Positions 11,422 to 22,240 of a DNA stretch of 64,000 bases are shown piece after piece. Origin of the DNA: Xenoacremonium recifei. Lineage: Eukaryota > Ascomycota > Sordariomycetes > Hypocreales > Nectriaceae. The notes beneath the pieces were generated by a model. It made no database searches. It saw only the letters and a program-made list of their open reading frames with translations, and was not told the origin of the DNA. The stretch lies in contig WOFQ01000006.1 of assembly GCA_012184525.1 (NCBI GenBank), forward strand, positions 744,001 through 808,000, given 5' to 3'. Within the stretch, counting starts at the first letter, position 1; each line of letters opens with the position of its first letter. The translations under genes were made by a program, and so were the position numbers.

Positions 11422-12584
11422 TCAAGTCTTTACGTGAAACTCATTACTAGGTACGGGCTTCGAAAGCACCCAACGGACACCCTCCTCCATTACCTTATCC
11501 CATCTCTCAGAAGCCGAGATCTTGTCCTCGTACGGTCGAAACCCATGCGGCATTCCTAAGAAAAGATTGACATCCGTAGGGACACTAGAGGCTGTTAGTA
11601 ATATTCAATTACAAAAGTAGTTTCACTCACCCGGCTTCCGTCAGCATCTTGGCATATAGCAGTCCTTCGTCCCGCAAGGGGTCCAGACTAACTATACCAA
11701 TTACTGTCGGGGGCAGACCTCTAACCTGATCATGCGTCGCATTTCCAGGATTCAATTTTACGTCATTAGGATCTGGATTTTCGATCTTCAACATATTCGT
11801 GAAGTAACGCAGCTCGCTGACAGATAACAAGGGCGCTTTCTCGTTTTCCTTGTAAGACGACAACGAGACGTGCTTGATTTTCTTTAGTTGTGGTTCGTAG
11901 CAGTCCGTGTGAGTAACACAGGGGATCATAAGGACTTGTCCTGCAAGTTTTGGTCTGTTGTTAGGGCTCTCATGTAGGTGTTTGTCCAGAGTTATCGATG
12001 CTGCAACCCAGGCTCCTGCAGAGATGCCTCCCAAGATCACCTTATGGCCATCGCCACTAAGAGCGTCCATATTTTCGTGGGCCCATTCTAAGGCATCTTC
12101 TGCATCGTTCCATTGGGTTGGATACGTAAACTCTGGTGTATGCCTGTCTCGTACCTGTTTAGCTAATGAAGCCAATATGCGTTGTTTTCCCAAGCACGCA
12201 CCGGTAGTTAACATTAAGAACAACCACTTCCGAACCGACGGCAATCCGAGAGCAGATTGCATCTTCGGAAGAGAGAGTGCCGAACATGAAGCCACCTCCT
12301 TGCAGGTGTATGTAAACGGGTAGGCGGACATCTCGAGAAAGTGCTTTCGACCGGTAGCTTCGGACATCGATCAATCCCCCGTCGCGCGTCGGAACAACGA
12401 AGTCTTGCATACAAACAAGTGGCGCAAGTGACACCATAGCTCTTGCAGAGCTTGCCTCACGCTCTTTGTTCGTCGCCCTCTTCAACTCTGAAAGCTCCAT
12501 CTCCGGGCCAGCCGGCGGAGGCAAGCCGGCCTCGATTGCCAGCCACTCCTCGCTTGTTCCACCATAGCAAGAGAAGTCAGACAT
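11422..12584 (-). CDS. HSL-type alpha/beta hydrolase with altered oxyanion motif
   Basis: A predicted carboxylesterase/lipase-like hydrolase of the hormone-sensitive-lipase group. Three exons (12584-12202, 12143-11631, 11584-11422; introns 58 and 46 nt) give 352 residues. The catalytic triad is complete: Ser169 in GISAG, Asp282 in DPLRDEG and His312 in MPHGF. The oxyanion-hole motif, normally HGGG, reads QGGG here (Gln95; codon CAA where His would be CAC), within YIHLQGGGF. That may lower or change activity, although the backbone-donating glycines remain. The start at 12584 (MSDFSCYGG) was preferred over 12638 because the sequence becomes family-like there. It is single-standing, with no obvious pathway partners. 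Confidence 0.87.
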
Positions 12585-14027
12585 GAGTGTTGATTCTGAG
12601 CCTCGCTCAAGCCTCGGCGTCGAAGACTGCTCAGCCAAGATCGAAGAACAGGGTTCTGGCCAAGGCCAGTAGTTGATGAGGATTTAAGCTCGAGGCTCGG
12701 TAAATCCACCTGTCAGATCGGACCGGCGGCTAACCGATGGATAGCAGCGGGCTCCTTCGAAACTAGCTCTGGAGGTTGCTTCAAGCTACGTATTGTAATC
12801 CCTGCCGCCTTCGACTTCCCTATCAATGTCTCGTTCTTGTAGATAAAACTGAGGATTTGAACTTCGCCAACCTTCGAGGCTTGAACTCTCGGAGGAAGAG
12901 AAGAATACAGCTTGACAGACCAAGTTTCGGCTAGTAGCGGACTTTTACTGAACTAAGACCGCCTGGGCCTGAAGCTCAAGCGAAACGCAATGATAAGACG
13001 AGGTTCAGGTAGAACACAATGCTCACCCATGCGCATTTCTCGCTCTCATTGAAAGTATATGGGTTAATATCTGGAGGCAATATTTTTCACATCAAATAGA
13101 ATGTAAGCCTAATGAGCCCTTAAAATGAGCGCACGTCAGTAAATGAAGCACCTCAGGCCGTTTATGCCGAAGTGATGTTGACGCTGAATGCGCGTTGAAG
13201 AAAAGAAATTCTTAGGATGTAATTGAAAGATAGAGTCCCAGGAAACGTAAAGAAATACCCCAAGTTTACGAATTGCTTCGTTAACAATCTTCGTCGCAGC
13301 CTCTACCCTAAGTCAAGTAGTTCTGTAAAATACATCTCGGATGGGCAAACCTCCAACAAGACTGTGGCAAAGGACACCTAGATATCGCGTTGTTCTCTTT
13401 CATACAACTAAATGGCTCCGAGAAGAATTTCTTTGTTTTCAGTGCTTCACGTTTCAGATGATTAAACAACGAGAACTGACAAGCGTGGCATCGTTATGCC
13501 AAGGTTGAGGTTCGACTTCAAATATACGTCGCTTAATGCCCAATGAAGGTGGCCATATGAGTAAGTGAATCGTATACATGGTCCGGGGTTATTGTATTCA
13601 TGTCGGGCAATACCTATTCTTCCTCCCGTTGTAGCAATCCCCGAGACGCTCAGCCCATTGTTCTCCCACATCCCGTGTCAAAAGCCGGAATCCACGTCAC
13701 TAGTTACCCTATATCAGCCTAGGAATGCCTCCAACTCCACCAACTGGAATCGTCTGACCCCTCAGAGGATCCGCCCTCCAAGACTTGAAGCGGAATACTT
13801 CGAGCGCTCATTCGATAAGAACCTGATTTGATCACCATGACAAAGACCGTTCCATCTGCGCCGCCCCGCATCGCGTCGGCAAAACACCTTTGCCCCTCTT
13901 TCAGCTCAATTACTTCTGGGGATAACGATATGGTTCTGGAACTGACCCGGGAACAAAATTTTCCTTTAGTTCTTCCTGTCAAGCTCGAGTCGTGAAACCC
14001 GTGATACGTAAAGAGACAAGAGACAGG
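12585..14027. other. Divergent intergenic region
   Basis: About 1.44 kb lies between divergent start codons of the hydrolase and the MetE-like gene. AT-rich stretches alternate with short open frames. I see no supported gene or repeat. Confidence 0.55.
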
Positions 14028-15310
14028 ATGGCTACCGAGACCAAGACCCGCGCGCCCTTCAGGGCCGAGCACATGGGCTCCCTGCTTCGCCCCCAGGACC
14101 TTCTCGACGTCCGTGAGAAGATCCGCGACACCGGGATCACTGAGGAGGAGGCTGGTCTCGGTGAAGTCGAGAAGACCGCCGTCGGCAATGTTGTGAAGCT
14201 GCAGCAGGAGCTCGGCTACAAAGCTGTCGGCAGTGGCGAGTACAACCGTACCAGGTTCTGGGGCTTGATGTGGGATGAGTTCGAGGGCACCACCCGTCTC
14301 CAGGATGCCGATGCGAGCATGTTCCGTCTTTACCACCCCGATGTCGTGAGCTTGATCGAAAAGGATCGCCAGGTCATGCCTGGAGACTCTGTTATCGCCG
14401 GCAAGAAGTTGTCTCACAACCCCGCCAAGTGCGTCTCCAACTTGCACGAGCTGCGACTGGTTCAACAGTTTGTGCCTAAGGAGGATTGGGATTCCATCAA
14501 GTTGACCATGATCACGCCTGCTTGGTTCCATATGCGATATAAGCAGGGCAAGGCTTACACCCCCGAGGCCTATGCCAACGATGAGGAGTACTTCAAGGAT
14601 GTCGCAAAGGTCTACCAGGACGAACTGGAGCAGCTCTACCAGGCTGGCCTGAGGAACGTCCAGTTCGATGACCCCGGCATGGCTTGTAAGTCTACATTGC
14701 TCTCTACGTAAGTATGATCTATGGATGGCTAACACTTCCAGATTTCTGCTCTACTAAGTTCCGCGACGGTTGGGCTGCGGACTCGGACAACATCGGCACT
14801 GTGGATGATCTCTTGGACGCTTACATCGCTCTTTACAACGACTGTATCTCCAAGCTCCCGGCTGATATGCACACCGGCATCCATCTCTGCCGAGGTAACT
14901 TCATCGGCGGTCGCCACTTTGCTGAGGGCAGCTACGACATCATTGCTGAGAAGCTCTTCCGGGACCTCAATGTCAACACCTTCTACCTGGAGTACGACAC
15001 TGAGCGCGCTGGCGGCTTCGAGCCCCTCCAGCACCTGCCTAAGGGCAAGAACGTCGTTGTTGGCGTTATTAGCACGAAGTTGCCACAACTGGAGGACAAG
15101 GAGGAGATGAAGAAGCGCGTTGTGAGCGCGGCGGAGTGGATCGCAAAGGGATCGGGAGAGACGAAGGAGGAGGCGCTGAAGAGAGTTTGTGTGAGCCCTC
15201 AATGCGGCTTCAGCACTCATGAGAGTGGATATCCCCTGAGCGAGGAGGAAGAGAAGCAGAAACTGTCCCTCGTCCGCCAGATCGCTGACGAAATTTGGGG
15301 AGAGCCTTGA
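14028..15310 (+). CDS. Short MetE-like methyltransferase (C-terminal catalytic barrel only)
   Basis: This protein belongs to the UROD/MetE-like group, related to cobalamin-independent methionine synthase but only 408 residues long against about 760 for full MetE. Two exons (14028-14685, 14742-15310) flank a 56-nt intron with a GGCTAAC branch site. The zinc and homocysteine site is recognisable: His267-x-Cys269 in GIHLCRGN, Glu303 in FYLEYD and Cys374 in SPQCGFST match the His, Cys, Glu, Cys ligands of MetE. The N-terminal folate-binding half of MetE is missing, as in bacterial YxjG/YxjH-type proteins, so the methyl donor is uncertain. A likely role is methyl transfer to a thiol such as homocysteine in the cytosol. 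The ATG at 14028 is followed by MATETKTRAPFRAEHMGS, the usual beginning. Confidence 0.88.
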
Positions 15311-15628
15311 GAAGTTCGAAAAGAAGCGAGGAGTTAAGGAGTAGCGGATGAGTGGCAGCGACAAAATGAGGAACACCGAAAACAACGGCGAATATTATTC
15401 AACATGATTCCCAAAATAAATTGATTCTCTTTAAAACTTGATCATCGGATGGTTAGAATTGATACGAAGTGACATTCGGTCCATGAATTGCACCTCATTC
15501 GGATGCATGGATTCCAGAAATATTGGGGTTATATATTAAAGGTGCCCTCAGTTTTAACGTGATCAAAATGTTTGACCAGTTCCTGATATCCTCTCGCTAT
15601 ATACTCTATAGTTATTGTGCTTCATTCA
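15311..15628. other. Convergent intergenic region
   Basis: 318 bp of AT-rich 3' flanking sequence between convergent genes. Nothing further is supported. Confidence 0.5.
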
Positions 15629-17401
15629 TCATGTTTTGTGGTTCATCAAGTCATCAATCCCATTTCCTCCTGTCCAATCAGCCATGGTCAAACCAGATTT
15701 AAAATGTGCTGCAACATGCTTTGTGCGCTCATCCCAGTTGGTCATCGTAATCTGGCAAAACCCACACCGACTTCGAACATTGTCTTGTCTGTGCTGAAGA
15801 AGACTGAGATCCGGCTTCCATCCTGACCACTTGCGGCAGCCGTGAAATTTGTACAAATGCTGCCAGAGGTGATCTTTCCGATTGAACGTCCGTTCTGAAA
15901 CAGGTCTATCCACGCAAGCGTCAAACTCATGCGACCGAGTATGCTCTGCAGTTGGAGAGTCTTCTCCGCAGAAGATACATTGAGGGTTTGTCGCATTGAC
16001 CTGCCAGACGAGGAACGACTGGTTGGGAGAAACAGGAGCGGAGCATACCCACGAATCGAGGCCAGGGAGATGGACGGATCGTTCGTGTCTGATCCAATCG
16101 TACTTCTTCCTGAAGCTCTGATTGCAAAAGGTACACTGAAACATGTAGCCCTTCGACTTTGCGGGGGTAATCTTCAGCCAAGAGGCCGAGGTGCCTTCTC
16201 CTGTCGAGCTATTGGCGGGTGGGGAGAAGATGTTGGGCACGCCGCTCGACAGGTTAGAGTAGCAGGAAGACGCAGAGTTCGAAGATCCATCCTGAAATAT
16301 CGAGGTGTTGTAAAGAAATGAATCGCCGCTGGTTGAAGATGCACCTCCGTCTATCGCACCGAAGTCATACTCGTCCATGGACCCGTGACTTGAGGGGTGA
16401 GAGGCGAGTGCGGTCTGAATGGCAGCTGGGGAAGCGGGTTCCTGATCGGGCGGCGAGTTCCTCCATCGTTCCATCGGGGATAAGTTTGCCATGTACGATT
16501 GAGGCATTGGCGAACCTTGTGGATATATCTGGTTCTTATGGCTCCATTGGGCATTCGGCATTCTGTTGCGCCGTCGTGTGTTGGCGAACCAGTTGATGAC
16601 CTGCGTCTTATTCAACCCAGACTCCGCGGCCAGAATCGTTTTCTCTTCTTCTGTCGGATATGGATGATCAAGGTGAGAAGCAAACCAGTTTCGCAAAACC
16701 CGTGTCTTCCTCACTGATCGAGTGTTCGTCCTCTTCTCCGCAAGAGCTGAGACCGAGACCGACTTGCCCGGGGTGTTCGATCCCTCAACGGGAGTCGACA
16801 GTCCTTCATCCTCATTTACCCCATGCAGGTGGCCAATAACCGGCTGAGCCGTCTCGAAGATGGAGGGGCTTCGCTTCTTGCTGCCCGAGAGGCTGCATTC
16901 TCTAAAAAGAGCCACGCACGAGGAGCATGCCGCGAGGGGATTTGGGTTGACGTCTGTAGTCTGGATGATCAGGCACTGCAGGCGGAGGCGGCGGCAGTGG
17001 GAGCAGGGAACCGGGGGCCTGGATGCGCCGTTCTGGAGAAAATACTGATCGATATCAGTAGTAGACTGGGTCTTTTGATAAGGCTGATCCTGGGGATCCT
17101 GTTCCTCAGCGAGCCAGGTAGGTTGAGATGGGTCCATGGATAAGAGGCCTGGGCTTAGGCCGTTATTCGGGTCTTCAGAAGGAGTTGATGCCTTCGAATG
17201 AGCACCATCGCGGCCATCTCTTGACCCCTGGTTCTTGGAGGAGCTCGATGGATGATCTGGTGTTGTCGCAACTCCCTCCATTCCGCCAGAGCTTCTGAGG
17301 CCCTCCAACCTGGCCATCTCCTCTTCCGCATCGTCAAATGGCACCGCGTAGGACTGGTCATCGCCAACTGAGAACAAAATGTCATCCAGCGTCAAGTCCA
17401 T
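15629..17401 (-). CDS. Transcription factor with Cys6, homeobox (KN) and C2H2 segments
   Basis: A single-exon nuclear regulator of 590 residues. Three potential DNA- or zinc-binding segments occur in order. First is a Cys6 array, C133-x2-C-x6-C-x15-C-x2-C-x6-C169, like a Zn2Cys6 cluster but with a longer central loop. Second is a TALE/KN-type homeodomain at about 231-281, ending in the recognition helix VINWFANTRRRNR. Third is a classical C2H2 finger at 421-444 (FQCTFC ... HERSVH), followed by further Cys/His pairs in the C-terminal 140 residues that may form degenerate fingers. The N-terminus and linkers are Ser/Pro/Asp-rich and probably disordered. Homeobox plus C2H2 proteins are known in Pezizomycotina; target genes are unknown. 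It is divergent from the lyase-hydrolase fusion, with 457 bp between start codons. Confidence 0.88.
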   Translation of the reverse strand: MDLTLDDILFSVGDDQSYAVPFDDAEEEMARLEGLRSSGGMEGVATTPDHPSSSSKNQGSRDGRDGAHSKASTPSEDPNNGLSPGLLSMDPSQPTWLAEEQDPQDQPYQKTQSTTDIDQYFLQNGASRPPVPCSHCRRLRLQCLIIQTTDVNPNPLAACSSCVALFRECSLSGSKKRSPSIFETAQPVIGHLHGVNEDEGLSTPVEGSNTPGKSVSVSALAEKRTNTRSVRKTRVLRNWFASHLDHPYPTEEEKTILAAESGLNKTQVINWFANTRRRNRMPNAQWSHKNQIYPQGSPMPQSYMANLSPMERWRNSPPDQEPASPAAIQTALASHPSSHGSMDEYDFGAIDGGASSTSGDSFLYNTSIFQDGSSNSASSCYSNLSSGVPNIFSPPANSSTGEGTSASWLKITPAKSKGYMFQCTFCNQSFRKKYDWIRHERSVHLPGLDSWVCSAPVSPNQSFLVWQVNATNPQCIFCGEDSPTAEHTRSHEFDACVDRPVSERTFNRKDHLWQHLYKFHGCRKWSGWKPDLSLLQHRQDNVRSRCGFCQITMTNWDERTKHVAAHFKSGLTMADWTGGNGIDDLMNHKT

Positions 17402-17858
17402 TTTCGCTGAAATGACTGCGAAGATGATCTGAACGATCGAGGTCGATATCGGCGACGATGAGTCTCATCTATCAAGCCTTGGAGATCCCGCGATAAGAGG
17501 CTGCTAGGCTTAGTAACAGCTCGTTGTAACTCGTGGGGTTGCTTTTCTGGCGCCACATTTTCTTTGGCCAAGAAGGGGTCAAGCCCCATCGTGGCTGGTG
17601 TCCAACTGGATTCCATTTGTTATCGGAACTCTTCTTAGCCCTATGTCTGTCAATAGAGGGCGCGGTGACGAGGGTTGAGAAAATTCTGAAGTGCCATCAT
17701 TTGGAGGGAAAAGATCTACTGTTGCTATTCTGTTTTCTTTTAAAGAGACATTTCGAGACGACGCGGACGACAACCCTTTCCCAAGCAGTGAGCAGTCAAG
17801 GCGGCGCTAATCGCAGGAAGTACACCCTCCTTATCAACCATCAAACGTCCAACCCACG
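17402..17858. promoter_or_regulatory. Divergent promoter, homeobox factor / lyase-hydrolase fusion
   Basis: 457 bp lies between two divergent ATGs, so the genes may share control elements. No specific site stands out. Confidence 0.4.
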
Positions 17859-20155
17859 ATGCCCGTCTCTCGTCGCCCAGTCTACTTTAAGTCTTCAGCT
17901 GCTTCTTGGGAGTATACTGAAGCCACCCCAAGCCCCCTTGCTGAAGTGTTCCATCGCCAACTGCCATCATATGAGGCCACCCCGCTTGTCAGTCTTCCCA
18001 GTGTGGCCGAGCAGTTAAACGTTGGAGCCGTCTATTTGAAAGATGAGAGTAACCGTCTTGGCCTACCATCATTCAAGATCCTGGGAGCATCATGGGGAAC
18101 TTTCCGTGCCATCACAAAGAAACTACGTTTACCCCTCGATACAGACTTGGAAACTTTGAAGAAAGCAGCTCTTTCATATCATCTCAGGTTGTATGCCGCT
18201 ACGGATGGAAATCACGGCAGAGCAGTCGCAAAGATGGCCACAATACTGCAGATCCCAGCTGAGATCTATGTTCCTGCAACAATTCATGCCGCCACAGTTG
18301 ACCTAATTAGGTCTGAGGGGGCCACGGTGGTTCTATCGAAAGGCGCCTACGATGATGCTATTGCGGAGGCCCGAGAGGCATCAATGTGCGGCGGTGGAAT
18401 TCTTATTCAGGATTTTGCATTTGCAGGATACGAAGAGATCCCACAGGTAGGGTTTTCCCTCTGCTCTATGAACTTGGTTGATGATGTTAGTGGATTGTCG
18501 ACGGCTATCTCACCATGCTGCGAGAGATAGACCAACAGCTCCAAGGCTCTCCCCCTGATCTTATCATCACGCCAGTTGGTGTCGGTTCCTTGGCGCAAGC
18601 TGTTGTCTCACACTACAAACGACCCGGGAGCACGACCAAGATCCTCACTGTCGAACCCGATACCGCCGCCTGTCTATGGACAAGCCTGAAGCGAGGCGAA
18701 CGTACTATGAAGCCCACCACCGCTACGATCATGGCTGGTTTACAGTGTGGGACGCCTTCAACAATCTCATGGCCATTATTACAGAAAGGAATTGATGCAA
18801 GCCTGACTGTATCCGACTTTGAAGCGCATCAGGCGACTCAAGAACTCCAAAGCTTGACTATCGCAGCTGGACCTTGTGGTTCCGCTCCTCTAGCTGCTCT
18901 CCGACGATTAACTGAAAATGACAAAAAGCGTCTTGGCCTGAATGAGAGCTCGGTCATTGTCTTGTTATGTACTGAGGGGTCCAGGGCTTATGAGACGCCC
19001 TTAGATGTGGCTAGCGACGATCCAGTCATCCTGACGCAAACTCTCATCCAGATTGACTCGTCGAACCCCTCTTTGGGCTCTACTCCGGGACCAGGCGAAA
19101 CCGAGATCGCCAGTTACATCACAGCATGGTGCGAGCATCGTGATATAGAGACACACTGGATAGAACCCACCCCTGGTCGGCCCTCGGTTGTTGCCGTTGC
19201 TCGTGGTATTGGCGGTGGCAAGAGTCTCATGCTTAATGGACACATCGACACCGTGACCACTTTAGGATACGAAGATGACCCTTTAAGCGGCAAGATTGAA
19301 AATGGGAAGCTTTACGGACGTGGTGCGGCAGACATGAAATGCGGAGTTGCTGCGGCGATGGTAGCGCTCTCAAATGCGAAGAAACTGCAACTGCGAGGAG
19401 ACGTCATATTCACCGGCGTGGCCGACGAAGAAGCTGAGAGCATCGGCACTGAAGACGTCCTCAAAGCTGGATGGCGGGCAGATGCCGCTGTTGTGAATGA
19501 GCCGACCGATTTGGAGATCCTTCACGCACATAAAGGATTCGTGTGGCTTGAAGTTGATATACATGGCCTAGCCGCACACGGTTCTCGCGCTGATCTCGGC
19601 ATAGACGCGATTTGCAAGGCGGGATACTTTCTTGTTGAACTGGATCGATATGCTCAACGACTGTTGAGTCAAACTCCAGATGGAACGGTTGGTCTTCCAA
19701 GCGTCCACGCATCTATTATCAAGGGCGGCGAAGAAGTGTCCTCTTATCCAGCCCATTGCAAAATCTCAGTTGAACGCCGCACAGTTTTAGGAGAAACACC
19801 CGAAACTGTAAAGGCGGAGATCCAGGCTATCCTCGAGAAGTTGGTTAAAGAGGTTCCTAACTTCAGGTACGACTTGAAAGTCACGTTTGACAGGGCCCCC
19901 TTCGAGCTGCCTCTCGACCATCCATTCATGTCTCTGGTTACAAAAGTGGTCGGCGGCTCTCTGGGAAAAGCTCCGACTATTGCAAGTGCTCCTTACTGGA
20001 CAGATTGTGCTCTTCTTGCACAAGAGGGAATCCCATCTCTTCTATGGGGGCCCCGAGGAGAGGGTTTACATGCGAAGGAGGAATGGGTTGAAGTCGAGTC
20101 CATAGGCCAAGTTTCTGAGGCTTTGACTAAAATCGCCGCCGAATTTTGTGAATAG
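17859..20155 (+). CDS. Fused diaminopropionate ammonia-lyase (PLP) and M20 metallohydrolase
   Basis: A two-domain enzyme of 750 residues. Exons are 17859-18446 and 18491-20155, with a 44-nt intron that joins IPQ to WIVDGYL. Residues 1-370 match fold-type II PLP enzymes of the diaminopropionate ammonia-lyase type (YgeX/DpaL): PLP lysine K73 in PSFKILGASW, DGNHGRAVA (116-124), the glycine loop GVGSL (226-230) and LLCTEGS (355-360). Such lyases turn 2,3-diaminopropionate into pyruvate and ammonia. Residues about 375-750 are an M20/ArgE/DapE-type metallohydrolase with intact metal ligands H447, D478, E510, E533 and H723, and the general base E509. This family removes acyl or carbamoyl groups from amino acids. 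A plausible combined role is release of diaminopropionate or a similar amine from an N-substituted precursor, then deamination. No signal peptide, so probably cytosolic. Confidence 0.9.
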
Positions 20156-20683
20156 ATAATGATATGTCTTTAGTCAAATCTCCCTCTTCATTACTAGAAG
20201 CAAGACCAACCTTTTCAATTTTTTGCTAAGAAAGATGCGATGCTTGTAGGTCGTGGATCATATAGAAACTTCAAGATTTTGGGGCCTTTTCATATCAAAT
20301 TACCTGCCTAATTAATTAGATCAGACCTGCACGGATCAAGAGATGAGAGTGAGTGTGTTTTGCGCGCTCTTCGAATCCCATAATAGGGTCAATGAGCCCG
20401 CTGAGTTATGGAGTTGTTAAGAACATTCGAATAGGACGGCAACGGTTCATATACACTAGTACAAGTCAATTAAAAGGCTAGTATTTCTCAATAATTGGAT
20501 TTAGAATCCAAATACCCTTGAGAAGGGACTGACGAGTGAATGACGTAACCTCCATGCTCAATAAGGTTTACTCACGTCCAGAGATATAGAGCCGCTTTAA
20601 GTCCATTTGGAGAATATTGGAGAATAATCTTGAATCATCAACTTCCCAACATCGTTTTTAGTCTGCATTGAAATCTGTTAAAA
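20156..20683. other. Tandem intergenic region
   Basis: 528 bp of AT-rich sequence lies between two plus-strand genes. It presumably holds the terminator of the fusion gene and the promoter of the next gene. No gene is visible. Confidence 0.5.
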
Positions 20684-21830
20684 ATGTTTGACACAACACC
20701 CATATCCCGTTTTGAAGTCGCAATGCGGTCTGTGTATGGTGATTTCGAAACTCTCTCCCCCGAACAAGTCGCATCGTGGACGCCGCCATCGGATCCCGGG
20801 GCCGGAGGACATCGCGGGCGCTATTTATGGACAGATGCGTTTGGTGTGATCAATTTCCTGACTCTCTTCCAAGAAACGACGATTTCCAGATATTTGGTTC
20901 TAGCAACTCGTCTTGTAGAAACTGTACACAACGTTCTCGGCAAGACACGCGATGGCTCTTCTAGACTACCAGGAGCAACAGACGAACACCCATTGAAAGG
21001 AGGGCTACGAATTGGTAAAATGGCTGAGTCAGGTCCAGATGGCGATGGCCAATACCATCATTACCTTACACTCTGGATGTTTGCCCTGAACCGTCTCTCG
21101 CTTGCGACAAAAGAGCCGAAGTACAATGACCTAGCGATGGAGCTTGCGAAGGCAATTCATCACCATTTCATCCGAAAAGAGCCAGGCCGCCACATTCGGA
21201 TGGTATGGAAAATCTCTATGGATATGAGCCATGCGTTAGTACATTCGGAAGGACATCTGGATGCTGCAACTGGCTATGTGATGTGCAGAATCCTTCAACA
21301 AACTGCAATACTACAAGGCCACAACTCGCCATTGATGGAACAGGAGATCGCCGATTACTTAGCGCTTATTAGACGAAAACCCCAAACGATGAGCAAAGAC
21401 ACCCTCGACTTGGGTATGGGTCTATGGATGTGTCACCTAGTCCGCGATGAAGCTTGGGCCGTTCAACTAGCAAACGAGGGGCTCAAGATGGCGCAGTCCA
21501 TTTTTCAGGACAAGGACAGTGTCATTCATCGACCAGCAAGTCGACGACTTGCTTTCAGAGAGTTTGGTACCTGTCTCGGAATTCTGTGTTTTGACCCTGA
21601 TACTTCTCTACGTTCGAAGATTGATGGGCTCCTCGCATTCTGGGAGGCGAATCTACAGAACCACCCGGAAGAAGATCTAAGACCTATTTCCAGAGTAATG
21701 TTTGCAGCAGCTATTATTCCAGGCGGTGAGTATCTCCAACTTACAAACACTAGATGATACCTAATCGCAAACAGCTTTTAGAGAAGGTTACTTGGATGAT
21801 GCGTTGGAGCCTGAAGCGGTGTCGGACTAA
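20684..21830 (+). CDS. Predicted all-helical (six-hairpin glycosidase-like) protein
   Basis: Function not established. Two exons (20684-21725, 21775-21830; 49-nt intron) encode 365 residues without signal peptide or membrane helices. The sequence is rich in amphipathic helices with recurring aromatic and His residues (YLWTDAFGVINF, GQYHHYLTLWMFALNRL, HLDAATGYVMC), the look of an (alpha/alpha)6 barrel as in six-hairpin glycosidases. I cannot assign catalytic residues with certainty. It lies in tandem 528 bp behind the lyase-hydrolase fusion, so co-regulation is possible. The short last exon (AFREGYLDDALEPEAVSD) fits the frame exactly. Moderate confidence in fold, low in function. Confidence 0.7.
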
Positions 21831-22240
21831 CTCAGATAATAATGGAAACGAATCACTAGACTTACAAGTCGAGTGGGCTAACGAAATACTTTCCGTGTAT
21901 ATTAATGCGCCCCAAAAGCATTTCTATTTTATGTATAGTCTAATTCCTGCCGAAAATGCAACCCTTATACGTAAAAAACATTTCCCCATCTCCATTGTCC
22001 AACAAATCTTATGATCAGTCAATTACTAACGTACACTTACAACTCTTATAGCGTAACAACTCAGGCCGTGCCTAATCTTTACTCCTTCTGAAGGTCTTCT
22101 TCTATACTGGGAGTTGCCAAATTCTCCCATCTTCGGTGCAATTTGTTCAATGGACGAACGACATTTTAGAGCGTTTTCCCATTAATCGGATTTTCTTCCC
22201 AAACATATAGAATCTGGTTGGCTCTGTCAGCGAGATAGAC
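21831..22240. other. Convergent intergenic region
   Basis: 410 bp of AT-rich 3' flanking sequence between convergent genes. No gene seen. Confidence 0.5.

Noticed and set aside
13719..14735. 338-residue minus-strand open frame
   Set aside because: Antisense to exon 1 of the MetE-like gene, whose motifs and splice sites are clear.
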